A DNA stretch of 64,000 bases from Ecdyonurus torrentis (GCA_949318235.1 OX439127.1:11596615-11660614), one strand, 5' to 3'. Positions 43,489 to 56,354 are shown, counted from the stretch's first letter. A program made the numbers and translations. The notes: a model not told the origin generated them from the letters alone.

Positions 43489-44271
43489 TAAAATTATTAA
43501 TACACTCGATTAAGATTAAAAATTTTACCATTTAAACATTGCGCGCACTTTCCTCATAAGAATAGTTTAAATAAATATAGAATAAGAATCTTTATTGTAT
43601 CATAATAAGAATAAAATAGAAATTTTTACGTGAATATCTGAAAAATCAACTTTTTAACTTTGGTCGAATATTACTTTAAAAATAATCAAGTATGACAAAA
43701 AAGTCAAATTATTTTATGCATAATAAGCTATTCATAAAAGAGCGTGCTTAGAATTCCCTCCTATCTAAAAAAAATGCCTTATTACCAAAATGATGAAACA
43801 ACAAACAAATGTGACAAAAATATTCAAAATTGCATGCCACGTTTATTTATAGTGTTTATAAACATTTATATGAAATTGCTTATTTTTGGTTTGAAGTACA
43901 ATAACAAACTGTTGTTGCTTCGTCAACAATTGTTTTAAAAATAGTACAGAATTCTTTCATGCACTATCCTTCACTTACAAGTAGTTGTCACTTGATCGTG
44001 AAGATTATGCAGCTCGGTTAAAAAATAAATATAACCAAGTAAGAGAGTCTGACGTATGAACTGACGCTTTTCTGTTACATTGGTCTGAAATTTTAATAAC
44101 GCAACATTTTAGTTGATTATTATTTTTATTATACTATAGTATTTATATTTACCTACAAAAATTATCTAAAATTATATAAATAATATATTATTGTTGTATA
44201 ATTATTATAATATTTATTTAGTTTATACTGTTAAGAATGTTAGTCACGAATTAAATGTCTCATCGTAACAC

Positions 44272-44272
<1 letters not shown>

Positions 44273-44313
<41 letters not shown>
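44273..44313 (+). repeat. Poly(A) run, 41 nt
   Basis: The longest homopolymer in the window. Confidence 0.92.
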
Positions 44314-44314
<1 letters not shown>

Positions 44315-44456
44315 ATGATTGTTTAAGACCGTTTAATGTTTTTTTAATTATTGAAAAACTATCACGGAGTAATAAAAAGGGCACTTCATGTGTATTGTTC
44401 CCACTTGTGATTGTAAAAGGTTATCAGCCTCTTTATTTTTGAATAACTTATTGTGC

Positions 44457-44458
<2 letters not shown>

Positions 44459-44508
<50 letters not shown>
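44459..44508 (+). repeat. (CT)n microsatellite
   Basis: 25 units. Confidence 0.97.
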
Positions 44509-44511
<3 letters not shown>

Positions 44512-45855
44512 AGGGTGTCACAAATTATCTTAGAAATATTTTTACTGTTTTACCATCCGAGTTCCTTTTGTAGTATGTTTTAGTTATTTTGGAAAGTTAT
44601 TTGGATTAAATAATTTTTATTTATTTGATATTTAAGTATTCATTATGATATGTGAGAGAAAAGTGACGTTTCCAAGTGTGTTTACCCCCGGAAAAAACTA
44701 CCCCAGTGTAATAATAATATTATATATATATATAATACATTATATAAATATCAAAAATATCGCAAGTTTATCACACAATTTTCAATACTTATACCATCGA
44801 GTGCTATACACTAAATTTTGAATAAATCGGAGTAATTTTTCCACGAAGTTTGCTTTATAATCAATCACTACTACTTCAAGAACTAGATACAAAAATTATA
44901 CATTATTTTGGTCTGATTTTCTCAAAGGATGACTTAAGTTTATGACAGAAAACTTTCTGAGCGGACCAATATATATTTTTCCATGGTGGAGAAAAGAAAC
45001 TAATATTGTCGTAGACTACCCGTGTGCCACCCTGCCCCGGACTTTTCTACATAAAAGTGATGAGTATAATGTTAAATTCTAATGAATAAAACACACATTT
45101 ATTAGTTATAATTATTACAATTGTTATTCTTGTTATTATTTGCTAATAAATGCATAATATATTTCTATTTTATTGTAATTCCAGTTTTGATACGAATACA
45201 CTTTCAAAAATTAAAATGAATATATTTTATTTATATACAATAAACCTCTAATTATGTTTGTATGTAAGCTAACCTTAAATATGGATGCAATGCGCAATCA
45301 AATCATTGAATTTTCTACTGGTCCATTAAAGACAACTTATCTCTTTAATAGAAAAAAAGGTGTGTCCACTTTTTTAATATTATTTTATTTACTAGAGAAT
45401 TTAGTTTGTCGTTCAAAGAAGAAGCTAACATGAAATTCATTCTATTATTGAGATAATTATTGTTTCTTTTTGTGTATTTCTCTGTCTTATACCTTTAAAA
45501 ATGAATATTCATTTACTATTTTAAAAGTGATGAAAGTTACACAAAAATATTGGAAAGGATAATCGTAAAAGCAGAAGCTCAAAGCTATGATCTAGACTTA
45601 CAATATTATATTATAACTAAACGTTGTGTAAAAACTTTATATTAAGATGACATTTTGTATTGTATTGTCCTATTTATTGGCATTTTCTTCTATTCAAAAC
45701 ATCAAGCAATTAAATTGAAAAAAAATTAGTAGGTTTTAAATATTATTATTACTATACTGTACTTTCATCTTCTGTAGAAACATGTATCCTATTGTTTCGT
45801 GTGTGTGTGTGTTTATATATTTTTTCATATATGATTTTATATATATATATATATA

Positions 45856-47562
45856 CATAGGCGCCGAGTTATATGCTTGGGCGATGCCCGAGCAATCATT
45901 AAAAAAAATCAGCGTTGCAGAGCAATCATTGAATTATTGAATCAAAATAACAAAATTATGCAAAATTAAAAAAAAAGTACCTAATATAGATTTAAGAAAT
46001 ATTGAGTGTTTGTGAGAAAGAGGGAAAAAAAGCTTCAAGTCCCAAAAAAATAATTTTATACCCAAAATAATACACATTATACCTTTGCATCTACAGCTTA
46101 AAATAGCAATTAGAGGAAAGTCATCGGTATGAAATATTAACAGGCACCAGATCTTGAGATATGTGAATACAGAACAGAACGATAGAGAAAAAGGTACGAA
46201 TCATGGCGTGATCATGTAATACACATGAGTATTTAATATACGTAGTACAGTATGATACATGAAGTAAATGTGAGTACCCCTAGATTTTTTTTCAGTTGAT
46301 ATAGATTTAGTGACCAATACAGAGACAGTCAATATGGTCATTTTCGTCTTAATTCTGCTATATATAGTTTTTGAAAAATATGTAGAGTTATACTGCGATA
46401 TCTCATGCTATATAATATACGGTTTGCAATTTTTAAAATTGAAAAGCTTGTAACAACGACGAAAAAAGAGTGATAGTGCAACAATATTAAAAGTTCAGGT
46501 GATAAATACTAAATTAACGATTAACCTCAGACGTGGAGGGACTTTATTATTATTAATATTTTTTACTTTATAACTTTTTTCTAAAGTTTTTTTAATAAGT
46601 TTGTGTAAGTTATTGTTATTGTGTGTTATTGTTATTGGTGTTTAATAAATAAAATAATAATGTTATTATTTCCACGTAACTGATGGACGAATGGATTTAA
46701 AATTTGGTACACATGATATTGAAGGCAATATGCGCTTATGCTGAAAAAAAAAAGGTTCTGCAGTCAAATTTTATAAACAGTACAATAGTATAGAAATAAA
46801 TAAAAAAAAAAGTTTTTCAAAAAAAAAAAAAAAAAAAAAAACCGTTTCACTGAAAAAATTGATAAAAATGGATCAATTTAGGCGTAAAGAAAAGGAAACT
46901 TCATATTATGGTTCTCATAAAATATCATTGCACACTGCACTCTGCCACAAAAAAAAAATCAGTTTGTTCCTTTGTAATCAAATAATTAATGGTTTTTCAA
47001 ACTGGTGTCCTGCATTGCAACGATTTAAAAAGCACGAAGGCAGCGATCTTCATAAAGGGGGTCTTATTTAATTTTCACACTCATAATACTCGTTATAATG
47101 AGTTTGGGGCGTTACAGCAAAGCAAGGTGTTAATGGAGTTTAATCTCAAATTAAGAGAAGAAGGACATATATTTTTTTGTATTATTCATCTTGGTATAAG
47201 TTAGTACGGAAATTAATGATTTATTTTGTTTTTTTTGGCAAATATATTAAAAAATGTTGGTTTTTAATTATTAATTGGCTTTTTGAATATATAATTATTA
47301 TTGAGTTACCTATACAGTCGATTACTTTTTTATTTTTTTTTTTTCATGGGTACTATTATAGGTGTAAATTCTAAAGTATATAGCAGTAAACTTTTAAGGT
47401 AAAAAATAAATCTCACAATCTGTAAAAAGTGCATTAATTTTTGTAAAAAGGGGCGTGGCCCCTGAAGATTTTTTCGCCTGCGGCGGGCTTTGGGGGGCGC
47501 TGCCCCCCATACCCCCCATCTGCCTTTTTCGGCAATCATTAGAATTTTGGTAACTCGGCGCC

Positions 47563-47566
<4 letters not shown>
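45856..47566 (+). mobile_element. hAT-family DNA transposon, decayed and internally deleted
   Basis: The ends are imperfect terminal inverted repeats: the left begins CATAGGCGCCGAGTTA and the right reads, in reverse complement, CAGAGGCGCCGAGTTAC. Both are flanked by the 8-bp direct repeat TATATATA (45848-45855 and 47567-47574), the target-duplication length of hAT elements. The target was a TA microsatellite, so the duplication alone is weak, but with matching TIRs and an internal zinc-finger remnant the call is solid. The right subterminal region (about 47447-47530) is GC-rich with C and G runs, unlike its AT-rich surroundings. The motif GCAATCATT occurs near both ends (45892, 45920, 47532). 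At 1.71 kb the copy is shorter than a complete hAT of about 3 kb or more, and its reading frame is broken, so it is a non-autonomous relic. Confidence 0.88.
46868..47071 (+). pseudogene. hAT transposase N-terminal fragment (TTF-type zinc finger), broken
   Basis: The first true ATG is at 46868; the open frame extends back to a TTG at 46859. The frame encodes about 67 residues. Its C-terminal half reads NGFSNWCPALQRFKKHEGSD followed by LHK. This matches the end of the TTF/BED-like zinc finger found at the N-terminus of ZMYM-type hAT transposases, where a Gly-Phe-Ser-Asn-Trp stretch precedes a Lys/His-rich helix ending in a zinc-binding His. The Cys-x-x-Cys half normally found upstream is not clear: there is a Cys-His pair but it is followed by a Lys-rich insert. 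The frame stops at 47069, and no RNase H-like catalytic domain or hAT dimerisation region follows before the right end. It lies inside the TIR-bounded element and is not a host gene. Confidence 0.72.

Positions 47567-47606
<40 letters not shown>
47567..47606 (+). repeat. (TA)n microsatellite split by the hAT insertion
   Basis: Continues the TA tract that ends at 45855. Together they were one microsatellite before the hAT element inserted. Confidence 0.85.
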
Positions 47607-47608
<2 letters not shown>

Positions 47609-47877
47609 ACACTTATTAATCAATAAAAAATAAACTGGCACCAATCATTCACATAACTGAAAACTACAAACAAATAAAGCATAAAAAACAATTTATTATA
47701 AAATAAAATAACCTCTTCAGTTTTAATTCCTTACATTTTTAGTCCATTGTTTTGTTTTAATTTAATCTTAATGATGTTTTATTTACATCTTTTTATTCAC
47801 AATTGAGCGTTGTTATTGTTCTTCATATTTAAAGAAAATATATTTGAAAACTTCTTGTGTATTTGTTAGGTTTGAGT

Positions 47878-47884
<7 letters not shown>

Positions 47885-47950
<66 letters not shown>
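47885..47950 (+). repeat. (GA)n microsatellite
   Basis: About 33 units. Confidence 0.97.
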
Positions 47951-47954
<4 letters not shown>

Positions 47955-48263
47955 AAGGGTGGTAGCAAGCGCAGACCTATACACTTTTTGACTTGCTGTG
48001 TGTTCTTTTTACATGCTAAATTACTTGAATTAAAGCTGCTTGCTTGCTTGCTTGCTTGCTAACAATACAAATAATACGAATTTTGTTCCGTTTGTTGCAA
48101 ATAAAACAGTACCAAAAAGTTTTTCCCAACTCCAATTACAAGTTCTATTATAATATCACTTGAGCTTCCTGAATGACCTCTACCCCCTTTATCCCCCTTT
48201 CCCCCTGTTCCATTTCCTCCCTCCCTGTAAGGTTAAGTGCAACTTGCAAGATTGTTCTCGTTG

Positions 48264-48301
<38 letters not shown>

Positions 48302-49334
48302 AAAGATAAAATGCTGAAGTAAGCAGCTTTTCTTGCCTTGCCTCCATTATCCACAAACATGAATTGTTATTTTGCAAAGTTCATTATTACAACACATAAA
48401 GCAAAAGCAAGCGAGAGCTGTATACTATGTAGTGTAGCGATTTGATCAATTAATTTTATTTTATTTTTCAACATAATAAATATATTTATTTATTATGGTA
48501 TGCAATTAGGTTAAGTTTTCCTTATCTGGAATGTAATTTATAATGAGCTATCTTTGCAGTGTACGTAATAAATGTCGTATGCGCACGCACATACGTGAAT
48601 AAAACGACATATGAAGAGTATGTAACCCAACAACTTGAGATAAATTTCTATAAACATGATCTAATTCTATAATCTTCTACGATTATTTATCTATAAACAA
48701 GTGCAAGAACCTTGGACAAAATGTGCCTGTAATTGAAGTATCGATTTGTTATTATTTTTTTCTATATTCAACTTTCTTTATCTATAACACACATACAAAC
48801 TTACAAATAAAATTAATTATATATTTTAAAGTTAAAAATATTATTTGATCAATCAAATAAAACGTATGAGATTTTTAACCCTTCCCCTAAATACCAGATA
48901 CCAAAAGTTCAGAACAATTTTATTGAATGATATTGATTTACTTATTAACAAGTATATTATATATAAAATATAATATGTAATATATATAAAGATTATATTT
49001 ATAAGTATATTAAAAAAGTGTTTGTAATTCCAGGAACAAGTAATTTAAAAAAATCCTTGCGCTTTTAAAAGACCAACTTTTAATGTCCAGCATAATAATA
49101 TGGTGTTCTAATAAATATTATAACAATTCTTTCAGTCGTATAATATTTTCCAGTTAACACTGTCTTCTATCACTTTCACATTATTTGCTATATTTAATCT
49201 GTGTAGCTTATGTCATGACTTTGGTAAATTGGCAATCTTTTAGTTCACAAAGTTAGGTGATATGGTAAATCAACAATACTGGAGATTCCAGGGCTCCTCA
49301 ATATGCTGTGTTAAATATATTCGCTTTTCGCTCT

Positions 49335-49335
<1 letters not shown>

Positions 49336-49431
<96 letters not shown>
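49336..49431 (+). repeat. (CT)n microsatellite
   Basis: About 48 units, facing an inverted (GA)n tract at 49491. Confidence 0.97.
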
Positions 49432-49433
<2 letters not shown>

Positions 49434-49488
49434 AGGGATTTATTCGGTGCTGAGAAGGGGTATCCATGCAGAGACATGTTCCCTTAAT

Positions 49489-49490
<2 letters not shown>

Positions 49491-49524
<34 letters not shown>
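49491..49524 (+). repeat. (GA)n microsatellite, inverted partner of 49336-49431
   Basis: About 17 units; the two tracts are separated by 60 bp of unique DNA. Confidence 0.95.
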
Positions 49525-49527
<3 letters not shown>

Positions 49528-50985
49528 TACACCAGCTTTATTTAATAATAGGATTGGGAAGTGTAAAGAAGGAGGTGTGTAGCAGAAAACGGTGGCAGTA
49601 GCAAGTAAACATACTGAGCTGTAGAGGGATGAGATCTATCTACTTTGCCTGCTTATGCTATAATTCGTATAAATATGTATATTTGTATACCGGTCTTCAA
49701 TGTATATATATATATATCCCGCTGAGTATTTTGTCCTGCCTCTGTTTAGAGATATTATCATACGTATCATCCGAAAATCCATCATAAAACATTTTCAGAT
49801 TTTCACTAAATATTATTTAAAAGCTATTTTATACGCAGTATTCACAATCTCCCATAAAAATAACAAATATTATTGTTAGCTTTGTATTTAACGTTATAGC
49901 ATTGTATGTAACAAGAAAGGAAGAGTAGATACGCAGAATTACATTATGCAGTCATGGGAAACATAAACACTACAATAAAATAAATACTTCAGCACTTCCG
50001 GACAACAATAACAAAAATGAAGCAAAAAAAAAAAAAAAAAAAAAATGAACCTTGTACCTTGTAAATTGAAGTCAAGAATCGGAAAGAAAACATTTTCAAT
50101 ACCACAAGAAAGATTGTGCTTACTTTTAGTTTAATGATGAATGACCTTCTCGAATTATTGATCAAAAGTTGATCAAAACTTTTTGATATAATCCTCCTAC
50201 TAATAAACTTAAATCATATTTTCAAATAAAAATATATTATGAAATGTGTTTTTGAAATAACAAATTTAAAGGCATGCGTGTCTTTAACTTTAATAATAAC
50301 TATTGATAGATATTTTGAAACACAGTGCTTTGGGAGAGAAAATGGTGTTATTTTTCTTTGCTATATTTAGTTTATATTCGTTGCTTGTCTTGCGTTAACC
50401 AAAACTTTAAAAGTTGATAATTTGATAAATGAGACGCTTTGTTTTTAATATCGCAATAGCAGCAAATTGTTATTACGTTGTGTATACTTCCCTACTGGCC
50501 TATATATATAAACCAACTATACAGTATACAATGTGAAATCTTGCTATCTTGGAGACGAATGTTGACATTACTTATCGGTCCATATGCACTCCTTTTTTTT
50601 TTCTTTTTTTTTTTAAACCTAACCCATGAGTAGGTTGCAAAAGTGAGAGACTTTCATTTTTTATTAATTTCCGCCCAAAACTTATAAAATAGTAAGTTCA
50701 TAACTAACATTTTTTTTTTTCTTTTTTTTTTTAATATTATTAAAAAAAAATGCATTAATATTTTCAACTTTAACATTTTGGTTTTGGCAAGCTTACATAT
50801 TATACGCTAAAAAGTTCAACAATTATAAATATAATCAGCTTTGTAGTGACTACTGCTTGAAAAATTGGTGTACGTATACGATGAGTTAAATAAAAGATTC
50901 ATGCTTGTAAAGTGCATGACTTTGTCTTTGTCATCAATAAAGTAAACCACAAGCCAAACGCCACTTTTTTCTTCATTCAAAGCTT

Positions 50986-51018
<33 letters not shown>

Positions 51019-51167
51019 CTTTTTATATATTATTTAGTATTCGAGTCGCGTAAGGTGAAAAAAATCTGAATCCCGTCATCACGACAAGAGAGGAAGTCAG
51101 CAAAAGTTTAGACAATATTGTGATGAGCCTCATTCTCCTTTCCATCTAAACACATCCCTCTCTCTCC

Positions 51168-51296
<129 letters not shown>

Positions 51297-52099
51297 CCCA
51301 CCTTCTTGCTAACTTCTTTCACAAATTTCCCAAACAATTTTTTTTACAAAGTTTGCATTAAAATAACATTCTGTTTATTCTTTTGTTCATTAAATTTGTA
51401 TATCATTATATAAATAAAAAAATCATATATTATATATATTTATATAATATATAATTGATTTTTGGAACATTTATAAATAAAAAATTGTCCAGTATAATAC
51501 TTGTAAAAAAAAGTTTGAGCATCATATTTAAATGATTATAAGTGTGATACAACATTTGACGTCTAAACTGAGGGAAGCAATCATGAATAGACTACATGGT
51601 ATTTAAAAAAACAATTATAAAAAAATAATAATAATAATAAAAAAAAAAAAGTAAACAATAAATAAGTCAATAAATAATACTTATTATTATTAATTTATTT
51701 TATTATAAATAAAATTACTCCTGTCGTACATGAGAATGATATATTGCCAGTATGCTAATTTTTTTAAAGATAGTTGATATATTTTATGATATACAAGCGC
51801 ATATTTGTATGATACATTTCTGTAATGATTGACTTTACTACACAAATGTCTAGTCTAACAATATGATTGCTGGTGTATATGTAATTCAAAATCAGGAAAA
51901 TTTATTGTATTAGAAAATGAAAGAAACTACTGACGAGCTTAAATTAAATATGAAATTTACATAGCAAAAAACAACAACTTACTTAAAGCGTAAATAATAA
52001 TAAGTATGAATAATTGCAACATATTGTTTAAGCAAGACGTGATGAAATTGTAAAATCAGGAAAAACAATTACAACACCAAAAATCATATCTATACAATA

Positions 52100-52434
52100 T
52101 TAAAGAGAGATACTGGTATATCAAAAGAAAATTTTCTGTCAATGATAAATCATGTGAAACAATTACACTTACACATATTATGTCCCCTTAAACTTTTTGT
52201 ATCCCCACAAATTGGAGGAAAAACTTGTAAAATAGGCAACATAAGCTACAGTTTCTATTGTAGGCCTAAAATTCATGACGTCATGAATTCCTACCGTTGC
52301 CTGCTTTACAGTTTTTTAACCTCGGTTTGTGATGGTATACATAAGGGCTGAGATACATTATACGTATAATGACGGTCCTAACTGATAAATTTTACGTTTT
52401 TTTATTTAATGCTTTGAGGCCAGGATCCCTTTAA
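52100..52434. mobile_element. TTAA-flanked MITE, family 2, copy A
   Basis: TTAA occurs at both ends, with terminal inverted repeats TTAAAGAGAGATACTGG / CCAGGATCCCTTTAA. Inner paired segments include ACTTGTAAAATAGGCAAC / GTTGCCTGCTTTACAGT. The centre carries CATGACGTCATG (52275-52284) within the longer palindrome AATTCATGACGTCATGAATT. A 69-codon frame crossing the element is not conserved in copy B and is not a gene. Confidence 0.8.
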
Positions 52435-53959
52435 GATATGTAAAGCTCTGGATTTCTTTTTTTAAAAATGCGTTTCGTGTTCCATAATTAATGTAACTGA
52501 TTGTTAATTAAGTATATAAAAAAATGTTTTTACAATATTATGTATAATCATTACAAGTGGGCTCGTGAATATATATATTTATATTGTTATATATAATATA
52601 AAGTGGGGATATGCATGGTGGTGGGTCAGTCTGATGTTATGTATATTACTTTTCGTATGGCAGGCTGGGTGTACCGTACTATTTACTCAGCACTTGAAAT
52701 TGTACGAACCTATATACAACGAAGCAGCTAACTAATAAAGCATGCACCAAAACATTTCTATTTATACGTCCCTGCTATAATATACTCTTCCTACTCTTGC
52801 TTACTTGTACACAATTTTATAACTAGCAAACAAACGTGTAAATATGTAAAGTTAAAATTAAATAGATATAATATATATTTAATATTTAATTACAAACACT
52901 GTAATAATTTAATATAAAGTTATGAGTTAAAAGAAAACAATACAAATTGAAATATTTACCAACAACTTAACTTCTCAGAATATATATAATATATATATGC
53001 ATCTAAAATGTAAACGGAATTTAGTATATAATATTATTAGTGCTTAATATATTTAATAATATAAAATTGTTTAATCTAATCTTAATGACATCTTAATTAT
53101 TTAATCTTTTCTAATAAGATACGAATAATGCTTTTATGTATACGAACTGAAAAGTAACGTATATTTAAGTGAGTCATTTTTGTGGATTAGAAAGATTATC
53201 AACTGTCCAAGGGAAAGAAAGTGAAGATATTATAATATTTAGTTCGTGAATTTTATATTATTATTTAACTGCAATTATTAATATATAATATTTTGTCGTA
53301 CGTTTTATTTGTTCTCAAATTAACTTGTATTCTCTCTCTCTCTCTCTCTCTCTCCACGTAATAACATCAAAGAGATAAGAACAATAAGAACTCATTATAT
53401 TCGTGTGTTCTATGAAAATAATAATACCTAATGAAATGTATATAATAAGTCATCATTTTTATATATAAAGGCTTAAATTATCTATCAACATCATATAATT
53501 TAGTATTAAAAATTTTAAGATAAAAAAAAAGTTGCACCTAATAGTAAATAATAATAATAAAAATGAATTCAAGGTTTTTTACGTTGTGGCCCCACGTGGA
53601 TCCTATTTACTTGGTCTCCTCCCTCCCATATATGTATGTTATCAGAGAATATTGTCTGATGTCTAGAGTGCTCACAGAACGTTGTAAATAGCCTTATCTG
53701 TTGACTCGAAAACAAAGTGGTAATCATTTCAGAATTCATGTTTCATGTATACAACTACTATTAAGTATATTTAAAACTATAAACAACACAATTGTTTTTG
53801 TTTTTTTAATATAATCAAAAAAATGTAAGAATATCATAATTAAATTTATTTCCAAATATTTTCTTTTAATTATTATATTTATCATATTGTTTTATAATGT
53901 TTATAAAGCCATGCAGTATTTTTTTTAATTGACAGTCATAAAATTGGAGTGATATATGT
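52435..53959. other. AT-rich non-coding stretch
   Basis: Nothing recognised, except a unique patch at 53580-53710. Confidence 0.6.
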
Positions 53960-54165
53960 ATGAGCTAGAGTCCGCCACCGCATGGGCAATATAGGAGGAC
54001 GGTGGGAGAAAACACACAGGCATGCTCCATATCCACGCAGTTGGAAGCATCATAGGCTCTCACAGACAGCAAGCGTAGACTGTTGCGTCTACAGGACCGG
54101 AGTGCATTTTCATCACTTAAACTACACTCCCATCTCACGTGGTCAACACACCAGGTGTAAATAAG
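53960..54165 (+). other. Compositionally distinct block, candidate exon
   Basis: This roughly 200-bp segment has near-balanced base composition within AT-rich DNA. On the + strand an ATG at 53982 opens a 60-codon frame ending just after a donor-like ACACCAG/GTGTAA at about 54147-54159. The minus strand is also open for 82 codons but starts with TTG. The predicted peptides match nothing I know. The composition, not homology, is the reason to list it. Confidence 0.3.
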
Positions 54166-54314
54166 ATAATACTCGACAGATGACATCAAAATTAATTTCA
54201 TCTCATGATTCAAACTTTTTATCCCATAATAAACTCACATTTAATATTTTTATACATTAAAAAGTAATTACTAGAAAAATATATATCACAAAAGTAATTA
54301 ATTATTAACTTACC

Positions 54315-54330
54315 GGGTAGCGCGTTACCC
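54315..54330. repeat. Near-palindromic hairpin GGGTAGCGCGTTACCC
   Basis: The 16-nt sequence is palindromic apart from one symmetric pair that would form a G-U wobble in RNA. It sits in a CpG-richer stretch (54300-54400) between two candidate islands. Confidence 0.4.
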
Positions 54331-54852
54331 AAGCTGGGCTGATTGAGTGAATAGTTTCGTTTGGCGAACCTTGTTCACCGCACCAACGATAAATAAAAAT
54401 AATATCACTCCGCATATGACAACATGAACTATTTATAATTCACTATTACATTATTTTAAAGTTTACTATACCACTATATATTATATTATAACAATGATTA
54501 ACTTATAAAACCGAGGATCCATTCAGTTTAATGAAAGCGTTTGATATCATCACGTTCGCCGGAGTAGTGGTATGAAGTGCGATGTTGAACTATTTTTCTG
54601 CGCGGAAGCAATGAACTTGTAATAGGCGCGAGAATTTTTAAAATGTGTGATTGCAAAAGGTAGCAATTAGCCAATTAATACCGGCATGTTAAATTTAGTA
54701 CTATATCAGAGTACAAGCTCGAACGTAGCAGATAAGAAATTATTTTATTTTACTCTTAAACTATGTGTGATTAATTCTGTGAGCGCAAGCTCGGCGCGCG
54801 GCCCGTTGAATGAAGTCGGCAGCCGAGACTCAAGGAGATTGAAGAACAGCCA

Positions 54853-54946
54853 AGAAAAAAGAAGAAGAAAAAAAAAAAAAAAAAAAAAGAAAAGAAAAAG
54901 AAAAAGAAAGAAAAAAGATAGAGAGAGAAAGAAAGAAAGAAAAATG
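54853..54946 (+). repeat. A/G-rich imperfect purine tract
   Basis: A runs mixed with AAAG and GAGA units between the 54-kb and 55.6-kb islands. Confidence 0.9.
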
Positions 54947-55254
54947 TGCTCTCTGATGAGCTACTACCATAGAAATGGCAAGTAATACTTTATGGTACCA
55001 CGAGAGATTCTCTAGCGAGAGACAAGCCTCGCCTCTATTCGAAATTATTTTTGGCTTCTAATTTCGAGGGCACCATGCTAGACAGCTTGACGCCTAGCTC
55101 CCCTCTTCCTCCAATTCTACACTTCTCGTTCTCGAGGTCATGGCCTGAATGACCTATTCCGCCCCCTCATTTCTTTTTCATTTTCCAACCCTACCTAATT
55201 TCCTTTATTCATTCATTCATTTTTTTTCTCCTCTTATTCCGTATCTTCCGTATC

Positions 55255-55264
55255 TATATATAAG
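55255..55264 (+). promoter_or_regulatory. Possible TATA box (TATATATAAG)
   Basis: TATATATAAG occurs in non-repetitive sequence about 300 bp left of the CpG island at 55560. In this AT-rich window such a match is weak on its own; only its location makes it worth noting. A promoter read leftward on the minus strand from the island is equally possible. Confidence 0.15.
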
Positions 55265-55559
55265 TACTTTGCATAAGACTTAAAAGCTGTGACGTTGAAG
55301 ATTCCTATATATCCAAGTAAATCCTTGTAAACTACTTGTCATTGTGAGCATCGAGAGGAAACGCAAAGTGTGTATAATATACATAAATCTCACGAGTATC
55401 AAAATTTCTTTGTATAATGTTGATCCTTTAGAAATGCGATTTGTCATGATCCAAACGATTGTATACGAGATTAAGTTTAGGGAATAAAATAGCTAATTTA
55501 TAAACTTCGACTAAAATTGATGATGGAGAACAATTAAATAAAGTTTTTTGGTTCTCCAG

Positions 55560-55990
55560 TGACGTATATTACTCGACGTTTCTTGTTGTTGACGAGAGTA
55601 AGCAGGACGAGGGTTTAGCGTGCTTTGCACGAGGAAGGGAGGGGTGGGGAGGCAAACTTACCCAGAGACGGGCGGCGGCGCACGTCTCGCTGCTGCCCTC
55701 GCGCGGCCACGCACAGTGGCACGCTGTGGATCTGTGGTGGGTGGAGGACTCGTGGTCGCGGTGTGGTGTCTCACTCGCACCAGCCGAGCTCGGAGGTACC
55801 CACGACCCACGCGAGTGGCAAGCACGGTCAGGCAAGCAAGTTCGCGAGTGAGCGAGCGCAGCAGCTGAGCCGGTGCTCTGATAGTAGATCAACGGGCGGG
55901 CTGGTGAACACGCGGACCCGTGGACAAGCGGGCGGACAGGCAGGCAAGCGGCAGATATTAACTGCTACTAAGGCCTGATAGGCTGGGCTC
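55560..55990. other. CpG-rich island, candidate promoter / first exon
   Basis: This is the most GC- and CpG-rich segment of the window, with GGCGGCGGCGC at about 55670, GCGCGGCCACGC at about 55700 and many CGCG and GGCGG words. Open frames of 82-117 codons occur on both strands (for example + 55625-55978 and minus 55892-55569), but none starts with ATG; the starts are TTG or GTG. Open frames on both strands are expected where stop codons are rare because of GC content. On the minus strand, CTGGGTAAGTTTG at 55651-55664 gives a near-consensus 5' splice site (GTAAGT at 55656-55661) at the left edge. That fits a mostly non-coding first exon transcribed leftward. No protein family is recognised. 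Confidence 0.4.
55656..55661 (-). promoter_or_regulatory. Candidate 5' splice site at edge of CpG island
   Basis: Read on the minus strand, TCTCTGG/GTAAGTTTG carries all six intronic consensus bases. It lies where GC-rich sequence gives way to AT-rich sequence, as at a first exon/intron boundary. Confidence 0.3.
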
Positions 55991-56354
55991 ATGGGGACAC
56001 TCGTAGTGCTGCTCAAGCAGCGGTCATATAGAAAAAAAATTGAACTTCCCACCCAACCCCACCTTCTGAAAGCTTCAAACTTTTAACTTTCAAGAAGTGG
56101 ACTTCAGTGCCATCTATTATCAGGTGTAGCATATTTTTACATGAGAATTAATTTTTTGCACATTGCAAAAACACGTATGTGATGACGCATCATCTATTCA
56201 ACTCTTATCAGAAAAAGTAAATGTTTTAGTTATAATATACAGCTGCAGAGAGCATACAAAGACTGAGGATTATGCTTCAGACGTATCAGGTTTATCGAAC
56301 ACACTAACAATTATGAAGATTCGCGAAGTTAAATAAAAATTAATTAAATTAAAT

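Larger units (their letters stand above)
42584..45847. other. AT-rich non-coding stretch
   Basis: The patch 44660-45050 includes CCCCCGGAAAAAACTACCCC and GCCACCCTGCCCCGGAC. It may be part of an eroded element, but no clear ends are found. Confidence 0.55.

Noticed and set aside
44510..45050. Possible element with GGGTGTCAC and CCACCCTGCCCCGG near its edges
   Set aside because: No consistent inverted ends or target duplication could be established by eye.
46989..47204. 71-codon frame overlapping the hAT zinc-finger remnant
   Set aside because: Its first part is the zinc-finger sequence read out of frame; it lies within the decayed element and adds no recognised domain.
55569..55978. Frames of 82-117 codons on both strands as protein-coding genes
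   Set aside because: None starts with ATG, both strands are open at once, and the amino-acid content follows GC composition. Kept only as a compositional island.
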